64,000 bases of DNA from Paenibacillus turpanensis (GTDB lineage: Bacteria > Bacillota > Bacilli > Paenibacillales > YIM-B00363): positions 85,778 to 149,777 of the forward strand of contig NZ_WTLI01000014.1 of assembly GCF_011421635.1 (NCBI RefSeq), in the 5' to 3' direction. Each line of letters starts with the position of its first letter. Positions within the stretch are counted from its first letter, which is position 1. The translations under genes and the position numbers were made by a program. Below the pieces are notes generated by a model. It saw nothing but the letters and a program-made list of their open reading frames with translations. It had not been told where the DNA came from and ran no database searches. Shown here piece after piece: positions 46,849 to 55,295 of the stretch.

Positions 46849-47742
46849 TTATGACTTCATGACAGAATGCCCGCCAAATTCAGCACGCAGTGCCGACACC
46901 ACTTTACCATGAAACGTATCCGATTCCTGTGAACGGTAGCGCATCATGAGCGACATCGCCATAACGGGCACTGCCGCCTGAAGCTCAAGCGCCGTCTCCA
47001 CTGTCCACAAGCCTTCGCCGGAGGAGTGCATCACGCCTTGAATGCCGTCCAGCTTGGCATCCTTCGAAAGCGCGCGCTCCGTAAGCTCCATGAGCCAGCC
47101 TCGAATCACGGAGCCGTTCGACCATACTTTCGCTACATTCGGCAAGTCGAATTCGTAGTCGCTTTTTACAAGCAGCTCAAAGCCTTCCCCAATGGCCTGC
47201 ATCATTCCATATTCGATGCCGTTGTGGATCATTTTAAGAAAATGTCCGCTGCCGCTTGGTCCCGCATATAAATAACCGTCCGGCACACACAGGTCCGCAA
47301 ACAGCGGCTCTAGCGGCTCGAAAGCGGCCCGGTTTCCACCGATCATCATACACGCACCGCTTCGCGCCCCTTCCATCCCGCCGGAAGTGCCCACATCAAG
47401 GAAGTGGATATTCTTCTTCGCGCATTCACCGCCCAAACGAACAGAATCCTTATAAAAGGAATTGCCTCCATCGATGATCCGGTCTCCCTCGGCAAGCAAT
47501 TCCGCCAGCTCGCTAACCACGGATTGGACCGCCCCCGAAGGCACCATAACCCAGACGGTACGCGGCCGGGGCAGCGCATCAACCAGCTGCTCAAGGGTTT
47601 CAGCCGACTGTCCTCCCCGCGACGTAAGCGCTTCAGCAAGCCGCTTGTCTCGATCCATTCCAACTACCTCGTGCCCATGGTCACGCAGATTGAGCGCTAG
47701 ATGTAAGCCCATTTTCCCAAGACCGACCAGTCCGATTTTCAT
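46849..47742 (-). CDS. 6-phosphogluconate dehydrogenase, short GntZ/YqeC type
   Basis: 297 aa. NAD(P) motif GLVGLGKMGLHLALNL at the N terminus, WVMVPSGAVQ, and IIDGGNSFYKDS, the signature for the 6-phosphogluconate family. Substrate-site segment is DVGTSGGMEGARSGACMMIGG, catalytic Lys in HFLKMIHNGIEYGMMQ. The short form (about 300 aa) is often NAD-dependent. It follows the second permease by 7 bases and precedes the kinase by 18. It suggests the imported sugar or sugar acid enters metabolism through 6-phosphogluconate. Confidence 0.92.
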   Translation of the reverse strand: MKIGLVGLGKMGLHLALNLRDHGHEVVGMDRDKRLAEALTSRGGQSAETLEQLVDALPRPRTVWVMVPSGAVQSVVSELAELLAEGDRIIDGGNSFYKDSVRLGGECAKKNIHFLDVGTSGGMEGARSGACMMIGGNRAAFEPLEPLFADLCVPDGYLYAGPSGSGHFLKMIHNGIEYGMMQAIGEGFELLVKSDYEFDLPNVAKVWSNGSVIRGWLMELTERALSKDAKLDGIQGVMHSSGEGLWTVETALELQAAVPVMAMSLMMRYRSQESDTFHGKVVSALRAEFGGHSVMKS

Positions 47743-47749
47743 CGCTCCA

Positions 47750-48565
47750 TCACCCTTTCACTGCGCCGGCAGCGAGACCGCTGACGACATATCGCTGGGC
47801 GAGCAGTGCAATAATGAGGACAGGCAGCGTAATAATGCATGCCGCAGCCATCAAAGCGCCCCAGTTGATTTCGGAGTAGGACATAAAATTAAACACCGCA
47901 ATCGGAAGCGTCTTGGTTTTATCGCCGGCCAAAATGATAGAAAACATGAAGTTGTTCCAAGAGAAAATAAAGGACAGCAGAGACGCTGTAATGACACCCG
48001 GACCCGAGATCGGCATAATGATGCGCAAAAACACTTGGTGATGGTTACAGCCGTCGATCAAGCCGGATTCCTCAATTTCCTTTGGCAGCGCCTCAAAGAA
48101 GGAAATCATAATCCAAATAATAAACGGAAGTCCGACGAGCATATGGCTTAAAATCAATGCAAGATGCGTATCCACCAATTTAATTTGCGAGAACAATATA
48201 AACCAAGGGATGAGGAACGTAATCCCCGGGATAATCCTCGCAACCAGAATGAGCAGGCCGAGCTTATGCAGATGATGTCGAGCGATTGCATAGGCCGCAG
48301 GCAGGCCGAGCAGCAAGGAAAACAGCGTCGAGCCTAGTGCAACGATAAAGCTGTTCGAAATATATTTTAAGAAGTTGTATTCTTTAAACACACTCGTATA
48401 GTTTACACTTGTCGGATCAAAAACGAAAAACGAATCCGTGGACATAATTTGCGATTGTGTTTTGAAGGAAGCGACCAGCATCCAAATAAATGGAAAGGCG
48501 AAAACAAGAAGGACGAGTGCCGTCATTGCGGTTTGAAACAGACGAAAGCCCCATTTCTTTCTCAT
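47750..48565 (-). CDS. Carbohydrate ABC importer permease (MalG family)
   Basis: 271 aa, six helices, EAA loop PKEIEESGLIDGCNHHQVFL, ending AAGAVKG. It overlaps the other permease stop by four bases (ATGA). Forms the heterodimer with the preceding gene. Confidence 0.93.
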   Translation of the reverse strand: MRKKWGFRLFQTAMTALVLLVFAFPFIWMLVASFKTQSQIMSTDSFFVFDPTSVNYTSVFKEYNFLKYISNSFIVALGSTLFSLLLGLPAAYAIARHHLHKLGLLILVARIIPGITFLIPWFILFSQIKLVDTHLALILSHMLVGLPFIIWIMISFFEALPKEIEESGLIDGCNHHQVFLRIIMPISGPGVITASLLSFIFSWNNFMFSIILAGDKTKTLPIAVFNFMSYSEINWGALMAAACIITLPVLIIALLAQRYVVSGLAAGAVKG

Positions 48566-49443
48566 GATGCCGCCTCCAATCGTTTACGCATCCAAATCAT
48601 TACCAACGTTAACCCCATCACAAGAAGGAAGAACAGAACAAGCAGCGACGATGCCATCCCTAACTTAAAGTATTGGAAGCCCAGCACGTAACCATACAGG
48701 TTCAACGTTTCTGATGCAAAGTTCGGTCCGCCCTGTGTCATCGCATAGATAATATCGAAGGTTTTCAAGACGTCGATCAGTCGCAGCATCGCGGCTACCA
48801 AAATCGTTGGGCGCAGCAGCGGGAGCGTGATCTGCGTAAACTTGGCCCATGCGCTTGCACCGTCGACATCGGCCGCCTCATACGGATCGGATGGAAGCGT
48901 CGCAAGCCCCGCCATAACAATAAGCGCGATCATGGGCGTCCACTGCCATACGTCTACGATGACAAGAGAAGGGATAACCTGGCTTTCAGAAGCGAGCCAA
49001 AGCAGCGGCTCAAAGCCCAGCGACTTCAAAATCATGTTGGCCACGCCAATCGTCGGCTCATAGATCAGCATCCATACGAGACCCATGGCAACCGGTGTAG
49101 CAACCATCGGGAGCAGGAAAACCGTTTTCACGAGATTTTTTCCGCGGAAATCTCGAGCCAGCAATACTGCAATTGCAACGCCCAGCACAATTTCTATAAC
49201 GAGAGCGGCAATCGTAAAATAAAAGGTTGCCCCGACCGCATGCCAGAAGCGTTCATCCTTCAACAGCGCAATATAGTTATCAAGCCCGACCCACTTGGGC
49301 GGCGTTGTCGCCGACATGCTCCATTCGAAGAAGCTGATCCTTACCGTGTATATAATAGGAAACAGCATCATTATCAGCACGAAGATCACCGCAGGAAGCG
49401 TGTAAATCCACTTTAAATTTCGATCAAACCAGCTGTATTGCAT
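48562..49443 (-). CDS. Carbohydrate ABC importer permease (MalF family)
   Basis: 293 aa from the ATG at 49443; the frame extends to 49500 through an area that holds a hairpin. Six helices, EAA loop SDPYEAADVDGASAWAKFTQ. ABC ATPase not encoded in the operon. Confidence 0.93.
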   Translation of the reverse strand: MQYSWFDRNLKWIYTLPAVIFVLIMMLFPIIYTVRISFFEWSMSATTPPKWVGLDNYIALLKDERFWHAVGATFYFTIAALVIEIVLGVAIAVLLARDFRGKNLVKTVFLLPMVATPVAMGLVWMLIYEPTIGVANMILKSLGFEPLLWLASESQVIPSLVIVDVWQWTPMIALIVMAGLATLPSDPYEAADVDGASAWAKFTQITLPLLRPTILVAAMLRLIDVLKTFDIIYAMTQGGPNFASETLNLYGYVLGFQYFKLGMASSLLVLFFLLVMGLTLVMIWMRKRLEAAS

Positions 49444-49489
49444 TGAATCATTCACCCTTCCTATCGTTTTGTTACTGTAGAGAAAAAGC

Positions 49490-49517
49490 AAGAGGGTCAT
49501 CGCTAAATGACCCTCTT
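49490..49517 (-). terminator. Intercistronic hairpin after the binding-protein gene
   Basis: AAGAGGGTCAT pairs with ATGACCCTCTT over a 6-base loop, followed on the minus strand by GCTTTTTCT. Such an attenuator gives more binding protein than permease. Confidence 0.8.
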
Positions 49518-49538
49518 GATCCTAGCTTTGAAGATCGA

Positions 49539-50888
49539 TTACTTCCCTTTCTCTTTATCAATGATCGCCTGCAGCGCTTGATTCGCCTTATCCGCTACCG
49601 GCTGAATATTCGTTTCGCCTGCCATAACCTTCTGCACAATCTCACCAACCGCATCGCGCGCTTCTCCAACACTGATTACTGTAGGACGGTCGTGGTCAAC
49701 GCCGATTTTAGCGCTTTCCTTCGTAACCGCTGCCAGCTCGGCTGGGAAACCAGCAACCCCCTCCGGCGTTTCCCATACAGATGCACGTGCGCCCGGATTG
49801 CCTTTTTGCTGTGTCTTGGTCACAACATCCTTGCTCGTCGCCCACTTAATAAATTCCCACGCCGCATCTTTATTCGCGGTTTTCGTGTTCATCGCAAGGC
49901 CCCAAGAGGTGATGTTGTAAGGCTTAGAGCCAGCCTTACCTGCAGGGAATACCGCAAAGCCTACTTGATCAGCGATCTTCGATTTTGCCGGGTCGGTAGC
50001 ATTCTTATAAATCGAGTTCGCGTCGGTGTAGAACGCTACTTTCCCTTGAGCAAAAATTCCGATGGCTTGCGGCCAGGACATGTTCAGCACCCCTGGAGGT
50101 CCATAGTCTCGCAGCAGCGTGCCATATGTGGTAAACGCTTTCAACGCTTCCGGCGTATTCACCGTTGCTTTGTCCCCAACCATGAAGTCCGCTCCCTCAG
50201 AGAAAAGGAAGGAGGAAACTTGTGTAACAAGGGGCGAACGCTGTCCGCGCGCAACGAAGCCGTACATTTCATTCTTCGGATCGTGAAGCTGCTTAACGGC
50301 AGCCGTGAGTTCATCAATTGTCTTAGGAACAGCGATGCCCGCCTTTGCCAGCAGATCCTTGCGATAATACAAAATTTCCTGCTCCGTAATTACCGGGATG
50401 CCTGCAAGCTTGCCTTCTACTGTGGTACTGCCGATTGCCGATTTGGAAAAATCGTTAAAGTCATATGCTGCGTCCTTGTCCTTATATTCGTCCAGCGGCT
50501 GAAGCCAACCGTTCTTATAGAACAGCTTACCTTCCTGCAGTGGGCGGAACATAAACACATCCGGAGTAGCCGAGCCGGAGGTGAATTGAACCGTCAGCTT
50601 TTGCGTAAGCTGATCCTCAAAAAAGCTTTCGACGTTAACCTTCATCCCGGTTGCTTTCTCAAAATCAGGCAGCAGCGGCTTAATTGCATCCGCCCAAGGA
50701 TGATTTGCTGTAACAAGGTTAAGCGTCTTGCCCTCAAAAGGCTTCGCCGAAGCGCCTGGCGCTGCCGTTCCCGGAGCTGCCGTATCCGGCTTTTGCGTAT
50801 TATCATTTCCACCGCAGCCTGCCAGAAGACCGGCAACCAAGGTCAATGCTGTTCCTGTGCCCACCCAGCGTTGTATTGTCTTTTTCAT
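49539..50888 (-). CDS. Carbohydrate ABC importer solute-binding lipoprotein
   Basis: 449 aa from the ATG at 50888 (GGAGGGTCAATTG upstream; the frame begins with a TTG codon earlier). Lipobox LLAGC. Type-1 binding fold: LNLVTANHPWADAIKPLLPD, FEDQLTQKLTVQF, TSGSATPDVFMF, GIPVITEQEILYYRKDLL. The start of the mature fold resembles polyol/mannitol-type binding proteins. First gene of the uptake operon; induction by the two-component pair is likely. Confidence 0.92.
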   Translation of the reverse strand: MKKTIQRWVGTGTALTLVAGLLAGCGGNDNTQKPDTAAPGTAAPGASAKPFEGKTLNLVTANHPWADAIKPLLPDFEKATGMKVNVESFFEDQLTQKLTVQFTSGSATPDVFMFRPLQEGKLFYKNGWLQPLDEYKDKDAAYDFNDFSKSAIGSTTVEGKLAGIPVITEQEILYYRKDLLAKAGIAVPKTIDELTAAVKQLHDPKNEMYGFVARGQRSPLVTQVSSFLFSEGADFMVGDKATVNTPEALKAFTTYGTLLRDYGPPGVLNMSWPQAIGIFAQGKVAFYTDANSIYKNATDPAKSKIADQVGFAVFPAGKAGSKPYNITSWGLAMNTKTANKDAAWEFIKWATSKDVVTKTQQKGNPGARASVWETPEGVAGFPAELAAVTKESAKIGVDHDRPTVISVGEARDAVGEIVQKVMAGETNIQPVADKANQALQAIIDKEKGK

Positions 50889-51105
50889 CAATTGACCCTC
50901 CTGTTTAGGAAATCGTGTATTTGTTTTCTACATCTCTAAGATTAAAGCATCCATATCTTTTCCTAAATAACGAAGATTAAACATTCATAACTACAAGTTA
51001 AGATTGTTTAGAGTTAAGTAAAGCAAGATTTAAAAGCGGATACATTTTTTTTGGTAGAATAACGAACTACGGCGGAAGCCGACTAGCTGAAAAAGAAAGG
51101 GATAA
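50889..51105. promoter_or_regulatory. Upstream region of the sugar-uptake operon
   Basis: AT-rich leader, no ORF. Two similar minus-strand segments are seen as plus-strand AAGATTAAA (50938 and 50982 areas), possible binding sites for the AraC-type regulator. No definite promoter call. Confidence 0.35.
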
Positions 51106-51145
51106 CATAAAAACAAGGAGATGTAAGGTTATCCTTACATCTCCT
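51106..51145 (-). terminator. Terminator of the HNH toxin-SUKH immunity pair
   Basis: AGGAGATGTAAGG pairs perfectly with CCTTACATCTCCT around a 4-base loop, with TTGTTTTTATG following on the minus strand. Confidence 0.85.
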
Positions 51146-51186
51146 CATATTAAGAGTGGCACAAAATTTGCCGTCAGGCAGACTTA

Positions 51187-51717
51187 TTACAAAATAGTGG
51201 GTCTGTTCCACTCCCAGTACTTTACGCCTTGGGCAACGATCAAGCGATCAAGCCAAGTCTCAAAATTTAATCGAATTTTATCGGCCCATTCAAATTTGCT
51301 GCTGGAAATCATCCAGTAGAGGTAACCATCTGAATTGTCCTTTTCTTGAAAATCAACAAATAGTAAATCACCTAAATGAGAAGCAATAGGATACCAATTA
51401 GCTGGAGCGTCAGAGTTTCTCCAGCGTATGATCTCATCGAGCGTAAAAAGGTTGTAGCCTCCCCCGTATTTGCTTTTAAACAATTTTGCTCCGTTATGCG
51501 TTAGGAGGAATAATCTGTAATCTTCGGGTAACCGCCACCCTGTCCTCGATATAAATTCATCGATTTCGCTTTCAGTCGCAGGTTCATGAAAGATAAATTT
51601 TGCTTGGTAGCAATACCCTTGCTCTTGTTGAACTAGGAGCTCTCCATTTGGTGCTATCCTTTCTTTTAGTGAAGAAAGGGTTTGAGACAATAGTTCACCA
51701 CACTGGATGTCAACCAC
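51187..51717 (-). CDS. SMI1/KNR4 (SUKH-1) family immunity protein
   Basis: 176 aa, GTG start at 51717 (AAAAGAG just before it). The SUKH pattern is clear: PATESEIDEFISRTGWRLPE, DYRLFLLTHNGAKLF, YNLFTLDEIIRWRNS, YPIASHLGDLLFVDF. SUKH proteins are the commonest immunity family of bacterial polymorphic toxins and often guard against nuclease toxins. It starts 6 bases after the stop of the HNH nuclease gene, so I infer it neutralises that nuclease. Cytosolic. Confidence 0.88.
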   Translation of the reverse strand: MVDIQCGELLSQTLSSLKERIAPNGELLVQQEQGYCYQAKFIFHEPATESEIDEFISRTGWRLPEDYRLFLLTHNGAKLFKSKYGGGYNLFTLDEIIRWRNSDAPANWYPIASHLGDLLFVDFQEKDNSDGYLYWMISSSKFEWADKIRLNFETWLDRLIVAQGVKYWEWNRPTIL

Positions 51718-51723
51718 CCTCTT

Positions 51724-52584
51724 TTAATAATTATTCCACCATGCAGAGACAGTATAATGGAAATTCCGTTCCAATGGAATCAAATTGGAGAAATCATTCG
51801 TTCCACCGTAATTTCGTGGCTTGATATGATGGATATCGTAGTCGTCCCAATCCCATGGGGGATTTCCATAGGTACTAACGTATTTTTCAATATAGTTGTC
51901 TCGATCCTTTTGGGTCCAATCTATAGATGTGGTCTTGCTCCAGTTTGTTGATGCGGGCAAACTCATGTGCATACCAGTATGCGGACTAATGTAACTCGGG
52001 TATTCTACGGCTTTCTTATTTGCAAGTCCAAGATACCCTTTCCAAACAGCTGGAGTATAAGGTTGTCCGTTTGAAGCAAATGCGGTTACAGTATAGGATC
52101 CTTCCCAGAACTTCGTATTTACAACATAAAAATCTTCAAGGACTTGTTTTCCTGCCGAAATAGATGTGGTTGTACCCGAATCGGAATCGTAAGAGGAGTA
52201 AGTTCCATTTCGTGAAGTTGCAGCATTCAAATTAAAAGAGTGGACGATTGAGGATGGTTTTGTACCGATTACAGAGCTAATATAATAACCGAAATAGACG
52301 TAGCTATCCTCCCCAAAAGCATAAATTGGATTGATAGTAACCGCGGACGTAGAGGCGGCTGCAATACCTCCCGTAGAGTTGTTTAAGAATAAGGTAACCG
52401 GGGCAAGATGCTTGACTTTCATCTCTTTCCCCTTAATTTTTTCGAACGTGATTTTTCTAACTTCAAGATGCTCGTTTGAGGCGGTAGTAATTGACTCCTC
52501 TTTAGCTAATGATAGGACTGGTAAACTCACAAAACAAAGAACGAGTGAAAGAATGAGCGCCAATTTTTTGTACATCGCGGACAT
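51724..52584 (-). CDS. Sec-exported HNH nuclease toxin
   Basis: 286 aa. Residues 1-27 are a Sec signal peptide (LALILSLVLCFVSLPVLSLA); the ATG at 52575 is an alternative start three codons in. A middle beta-rich region of about 170 residues has no family I know. The C terminus is an HNH nuclease: YDIHHIKPRNYGGTNDF, NLIPLERNFH and a final AWWNNY. The HH and N/H pattern provides the metal site. No LXG, PAAR or repeat region is present, unlike most polymorphic toxins in bacilli. It pairs with the downstream SUKH gene. Its target may be DNA in competing cells; how it enters them is unknown. Confidence 0.85.
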   Translation of the reverse strand: MSAMYKKLALILSLVLCFVSLPVLSLAKEESITTASNEHLEVRKITFEKIKGKEMKVKHLAPVTLFLNNSTGGIAAASTSAVTINPIYAFGEDSYVYFGYYISSVIGTKPSSIVHSFNLNAATSRNGTYSSYDSDSGTTTSISAGKQVLEDFYVVNTKFWEGSYTVTAFASNGQPYTPAVWKGYLGLANKKAVEYPSYISPHTGMHMSLPASTNWSKTTSIDWTQKDRDNYIEKYVSTYGNPPWDWDDYDIHHIKPRNYGGTNDFSNLIPLERNFHYTVSAWWNNY

Positions 52585-53003
52585 ACTCCCCTTAATAAGA
52601 TTTGATGCCGGCCAGCAATCTATCTTAATGTTAGTTTTTATTACATGAAATGGGAATAGTAAAGGGTGACTATTTTATTGGATGTAAATAAATCCCTACC
52701 CAATTCAAACTCCCTATAAATTCCTTCTTTTTATATTTTTACTAGTATGGTAGAACTATATAATATTTGTTGATATGTTATGATATGTAACAAGGTTTTC
52801 TTCAGTTGAAAAAAATACATGCTGCAACACACACATCCATAGGACCATGGCCGCCTATTTCCATACCAACCATTGACTTCCACGTTTCAAAAAATATAAT
52901 GCTACCCATAAACCGGCATCGACCAAAGACATGATTTCCTTCACGGGCTGCCCAGAGAGAGAAGCGATTATGCGGCGGTGCCGCTTGGGAAAAGTCGGGC
53001 CAA
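52585..53003. other. AT-rich gap and possible T-box stem I region
   Basis: 420 bases with no credible gene. A T-box leader needs an upstream specifier stem here; segments around 52935-52988 (AAGCG...CGCTT, GGCGG...) could be the stem III part. I could not place a specifier loop with a Thr codon. Confidence 0.35.
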
Positions 53004-53062
53004 ATGAGGGTTGAACCACGAGCTGAACGCACTCGTCCCTTAGTGGATGAGAGGCGTTTTTT
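53004..53062 (+). ncRNA. T-box antiterminator and terminator of a thrS leader
   Basis: AGGG-TTGAACC-ACGAG pairs with CTCGT-CCCT (53007-53040), the classical T-box antiterminator. The competing terminator is AACGC-a-CTCGTCC / GGATGAG-ag-GCGTT then T's (53025-53062). The T-box bulge usually reads TGGAACC; here it reads TTGAACC, so the part that pairs with the tRNA CCA end has a mismatch. Located 33 bases before the thrS start codon. Confidence 0.85.
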
Positions 53063-53094
53063 GCGTTCATTGCTTTTTGAGCGGAGGGTTCCCC

Positions 53095-53666
53095 ATGTTA
53101 AAGCAACTTGAAATTACACTGCCTGTCGGAATGAAAAAAGAGGTTCCGATGAACACGACGATCGGAGTCATTGCCCAATCGATCAGCTCCAGTCTGAGGA
53201 AAAACGCCGTTGCCGGCAAAGTCGACGGAGTGCTTGTCGATCTGGAACGCCCCGTCTCGCAGGACAGCGCGATCGATATTGTGACGCTCGACTCCATGGA
53301 TGGCTTGGAGGTTGTATCGTCACAGCACAGCTCACCTGATGACCCAGGCGATTCGCCGCACTCACGGAGCGAAATCGGTGAAGCTGGGATCGGGCCGGTC
53401 ATCGAGGACGGCTTTTATTACGATATTATCTATCTGGAGCGATCGTTGTCCACAGAGGACCTTGCAGGATCGAAAAGGAAATGGAACGCATCGTGCAGGA
53501 AAATGCGCCGATTGTTCGCTGGGTCTTCACCCGCGAGGAAGCTTTCACGGTGTTTGAAGAGCTGGAGGATTCGCTCAAGCTGGAGCTGATTCGCGATTTG
53601 CCGGAGAATGCCGTCATTTCGCTATACGAGCAGGGCGAGTTCGTCGATCTGTGCCGCAGTCTATGA
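53095..53666 (+). pseudogene. thrS: Truncated, frameshifted threonyl-tRNA synthetase gene
   Basis: The ATG at 53095 has GCGGAGGG upstream and begins MLKQLEITLPVGMKKEV, a TGS domain, intact to about 53310. Then RHSTAHLMTQAIRR, the start of the editing domain, occurs in the next frame; GIGPVIEDGFYYDI returns to the first frame at about 53390; and VFTREEAFTVFEE through LYEQGEFVDLC is in the third frame from about 53470. Homology stops at DLC, where GPH should follow. So three frameshifts and a lost 3' two thirds. A functional copy must be elsewhere. Confidence 0.9.
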
Positions 53667-53859
53667 CCTTTTCGCTGGAGCCCCCTTCCGCAAGCAGATA
53701 AACCATCATGCTGTGGTTCTCAAGGTTTTCCCGATCCTCGCTGCGAAACGAGCCATTGCCTGCGATCTCAAATGCCTCCGGCACATAGGGGTTATGTTCG
53801 CTGATCTCCACCTCAAAGAAACGGCCCAGAATTCCCAAAATGATTTTCGGAGCTTGCAT
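53666..53859 (-). pseudogene. Truncated hypothetical (immunity-like) gene
   Basis: ATG at 53859 with GAAGGTGAGG upstream. It reads MQAPKIILGILGRFFEVEIS for about 65 codons and then enters the antisense of the thrS fragment near 53665, ending at 53614. The native C terminus is lost. The junction between two gene fragments marks a rearrangement breakpoint. Confidence 0.6.
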
Positions 53860-53913
53860 TATATCCTCACCTTCACTTTTCACCACATAAATTTATACTT
53901 ATCCACATATACC

Positions 53914-54492
53914 CTATAAAACTGAATCACGCTTCAAATCTAAAAGATCAACTTCAGACCACTCAAATAGATCTTCCAGTGCGTCGCTCCCATGCTGCTC
54001 AGCATAGTTATACTCCGCTTCCGATATGGGGACAGCCTGCAGCCACGAAACATATTTATCCTCGAAGTCAAACGGGGATAAGCGATCCTCCCACAAAAAT
54101 GGACTGACAAACATCACATGCTTCATCGTCAATCCAGAATCATACATCGCGACGATATTCGGGTAAATCGCACCCGGCGAGCAGGAATAACCGGAATTGA
54201 TGATGTTAAAAGCACAGGTGCTTAGTAAATTTCCAAACCATTCGTACTCATCGATGCACGCTCCTATAAATTCAACCCTTAATGATTTGTCCTCTAGGGA
54301 ATACCCGATATCGTAATTATGCAAACCTACAGTAGCAAATGTAGTCTCATGCTCTGAAGGATGATGATCCATTACAACGATATCGATCATGCTTTTTTTA
54401 TGATCATCATGAAACCTTGAAATCTTTGGCCGGCTTCCGTGTAGCTCAGCTAGATGCTTTGCAATCTCTTTCATTTGCTCTGTAATTTGCAT
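53914..54492 (-). CDS. Suppressor-of-fused (SUFU) domain immunity protein
   Basis: 192 aa, AAAGGTG upstream of ATG. SUFU features: IVVMDHHPSEHETTFATVGL, VEFIGACIDEYEWFGNLLST, SPGAIYPNIVAMYDSGLTMKH is split over the core, HVMFVSPFLWED and the C-terminal VPISEAEYNYAEQHGSDAL. In bacteria SUFU proteins belong to toxin immunity loci. No toxin gene adjoins it, so it looks like an orphan immunity gene. Confidence 0.88.
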   Translation of the reverse strand: MQITEQMKEIAKHLAELHGSRPKISRFHDDHKKSMIDIVVMDHHPSEHETTFATVGLHNYDIGYSLEDKSLRVEFIGACIDEYEWFGNLLSTCAFNIINSGYSCSPGAIYPNIVAMYDSGLTMKHVMFVSPFLWEDRLSPFDFEDKYVSWLQAVPISEAEYNYAEQHGSDALEDLFEWSEVDLLDLKRDSVL

Positions 54493-54692
54493 GTTTATTC
54501 ACCTTTGGTCATAATGTCCCTTACATTTTATCTCTCTATATTAAATTACTTGGAATTTTCTCGAAATAGGTATTATCATACCTTTATTAAAATCTTAATT
54601 TCTACCATTTTTTCCTTGACTACGGTTTGCCATAAATTTAAACTGTAATAGTAATATATTTACATAAATTGATTATATGAGGAGGATTAGTT

Positions 54693-55082
54693 ATGAAGAA
54701 GAAAGTCGTTACTTTAATGGTGGCAGTTCTTACACTTACTAGCGCAACAACAGCATTTGCAGCAAACCAATCTCAACAAGTATCTATCGCTTACGAAGGT
54801 GATGGCAATACTCAAATTTCTACTACTGGTTCTGTAACAGGGCAGCATAAATATGGTAGATGGACGGTACAACATGTAGAGGGAACAACAGGTGCCGAGG
54901 GTGTATTACAAGAAAACTGTGATGGTAGCTGGGAAGACGTTGATTATTTAACAGTTCCTTTTTTCGATAGCGATAAGTCCGCATCAAGTGACTATTATAT
55001 GGCTGGAGCTTGTTCCTACAGAGTGAAACTTTATGCTATGGATGGAGATGGTGCCAAAGCATATGTAAGAAATTACAAATAA
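54693..55082 (+). CDS. Small secreted protein
   Basis: 129 aa; GGAGGATTAGTT before the ATG. Signal peptide residues 1-23 (VVTLMVAVLTLTSATTAFAA). The mature 106 residues are polar, beta-rich and hold two Cys (QENCDGSWED, GACSYRVKL) that could form a disulfide. It resembles small secreted wall- or bacteriocin-like proteins, without a family I can name. Monocistronic, strong terminator at 55091. Confidence 0.75.
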   Translation: MKKKVVTLMVAVLTLTSATTAFAANQSQQVSIAYEGDGNTQISTTGSVTGQHKYGRWTVQHVEGTTGAEGVLQENCDGSWEDVDYLTVPFFDSDKSASSDYYMAGACSYRVKLYAMDGDGAKAYVRNYK

Positions 55083-55090
55083 ATCTTTTT

Positions 55091-55126
55091 GAAGCTGACA
55101 TCCATAAAAAAATGATGTCAGCTTCT
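55091..55126 (+). terminator. Terminator of the small secreted protein gene
   Basis: GAAGCTGACATC pairs perfectly with GATGTCAGCTTC, followed by TTATTTTATTTTTT. Confidence 0.9.
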
Positions 55127-55295
55127 TATTTTATTTTTTATAATCTCACGATCAGTTTTACCATTTCATTCTTAAATCGACGAACTTTATTGTATTACCA
55201 TCGTTCAGAAATTCTACTTGTAATTAACCCTCAGTGCCCTTTTCTCATGGACTACGAACGCATGAATTATTATAAATTCCGTGGAATGGAGATAT

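Noticed and set aside
49443..50939. 498-codon plus-strand frame opposite the sugar-binding protein gene
   Set aside because: Antisense to a clear lipoprotein gene; Arg/Cys/Leu-rich, no motif.
52802..53070. Two minus-strand frames of 71-76 codons upstream of thrS
   Set aside because: They cover the T-box structure in antisense and lack protein-like composition.
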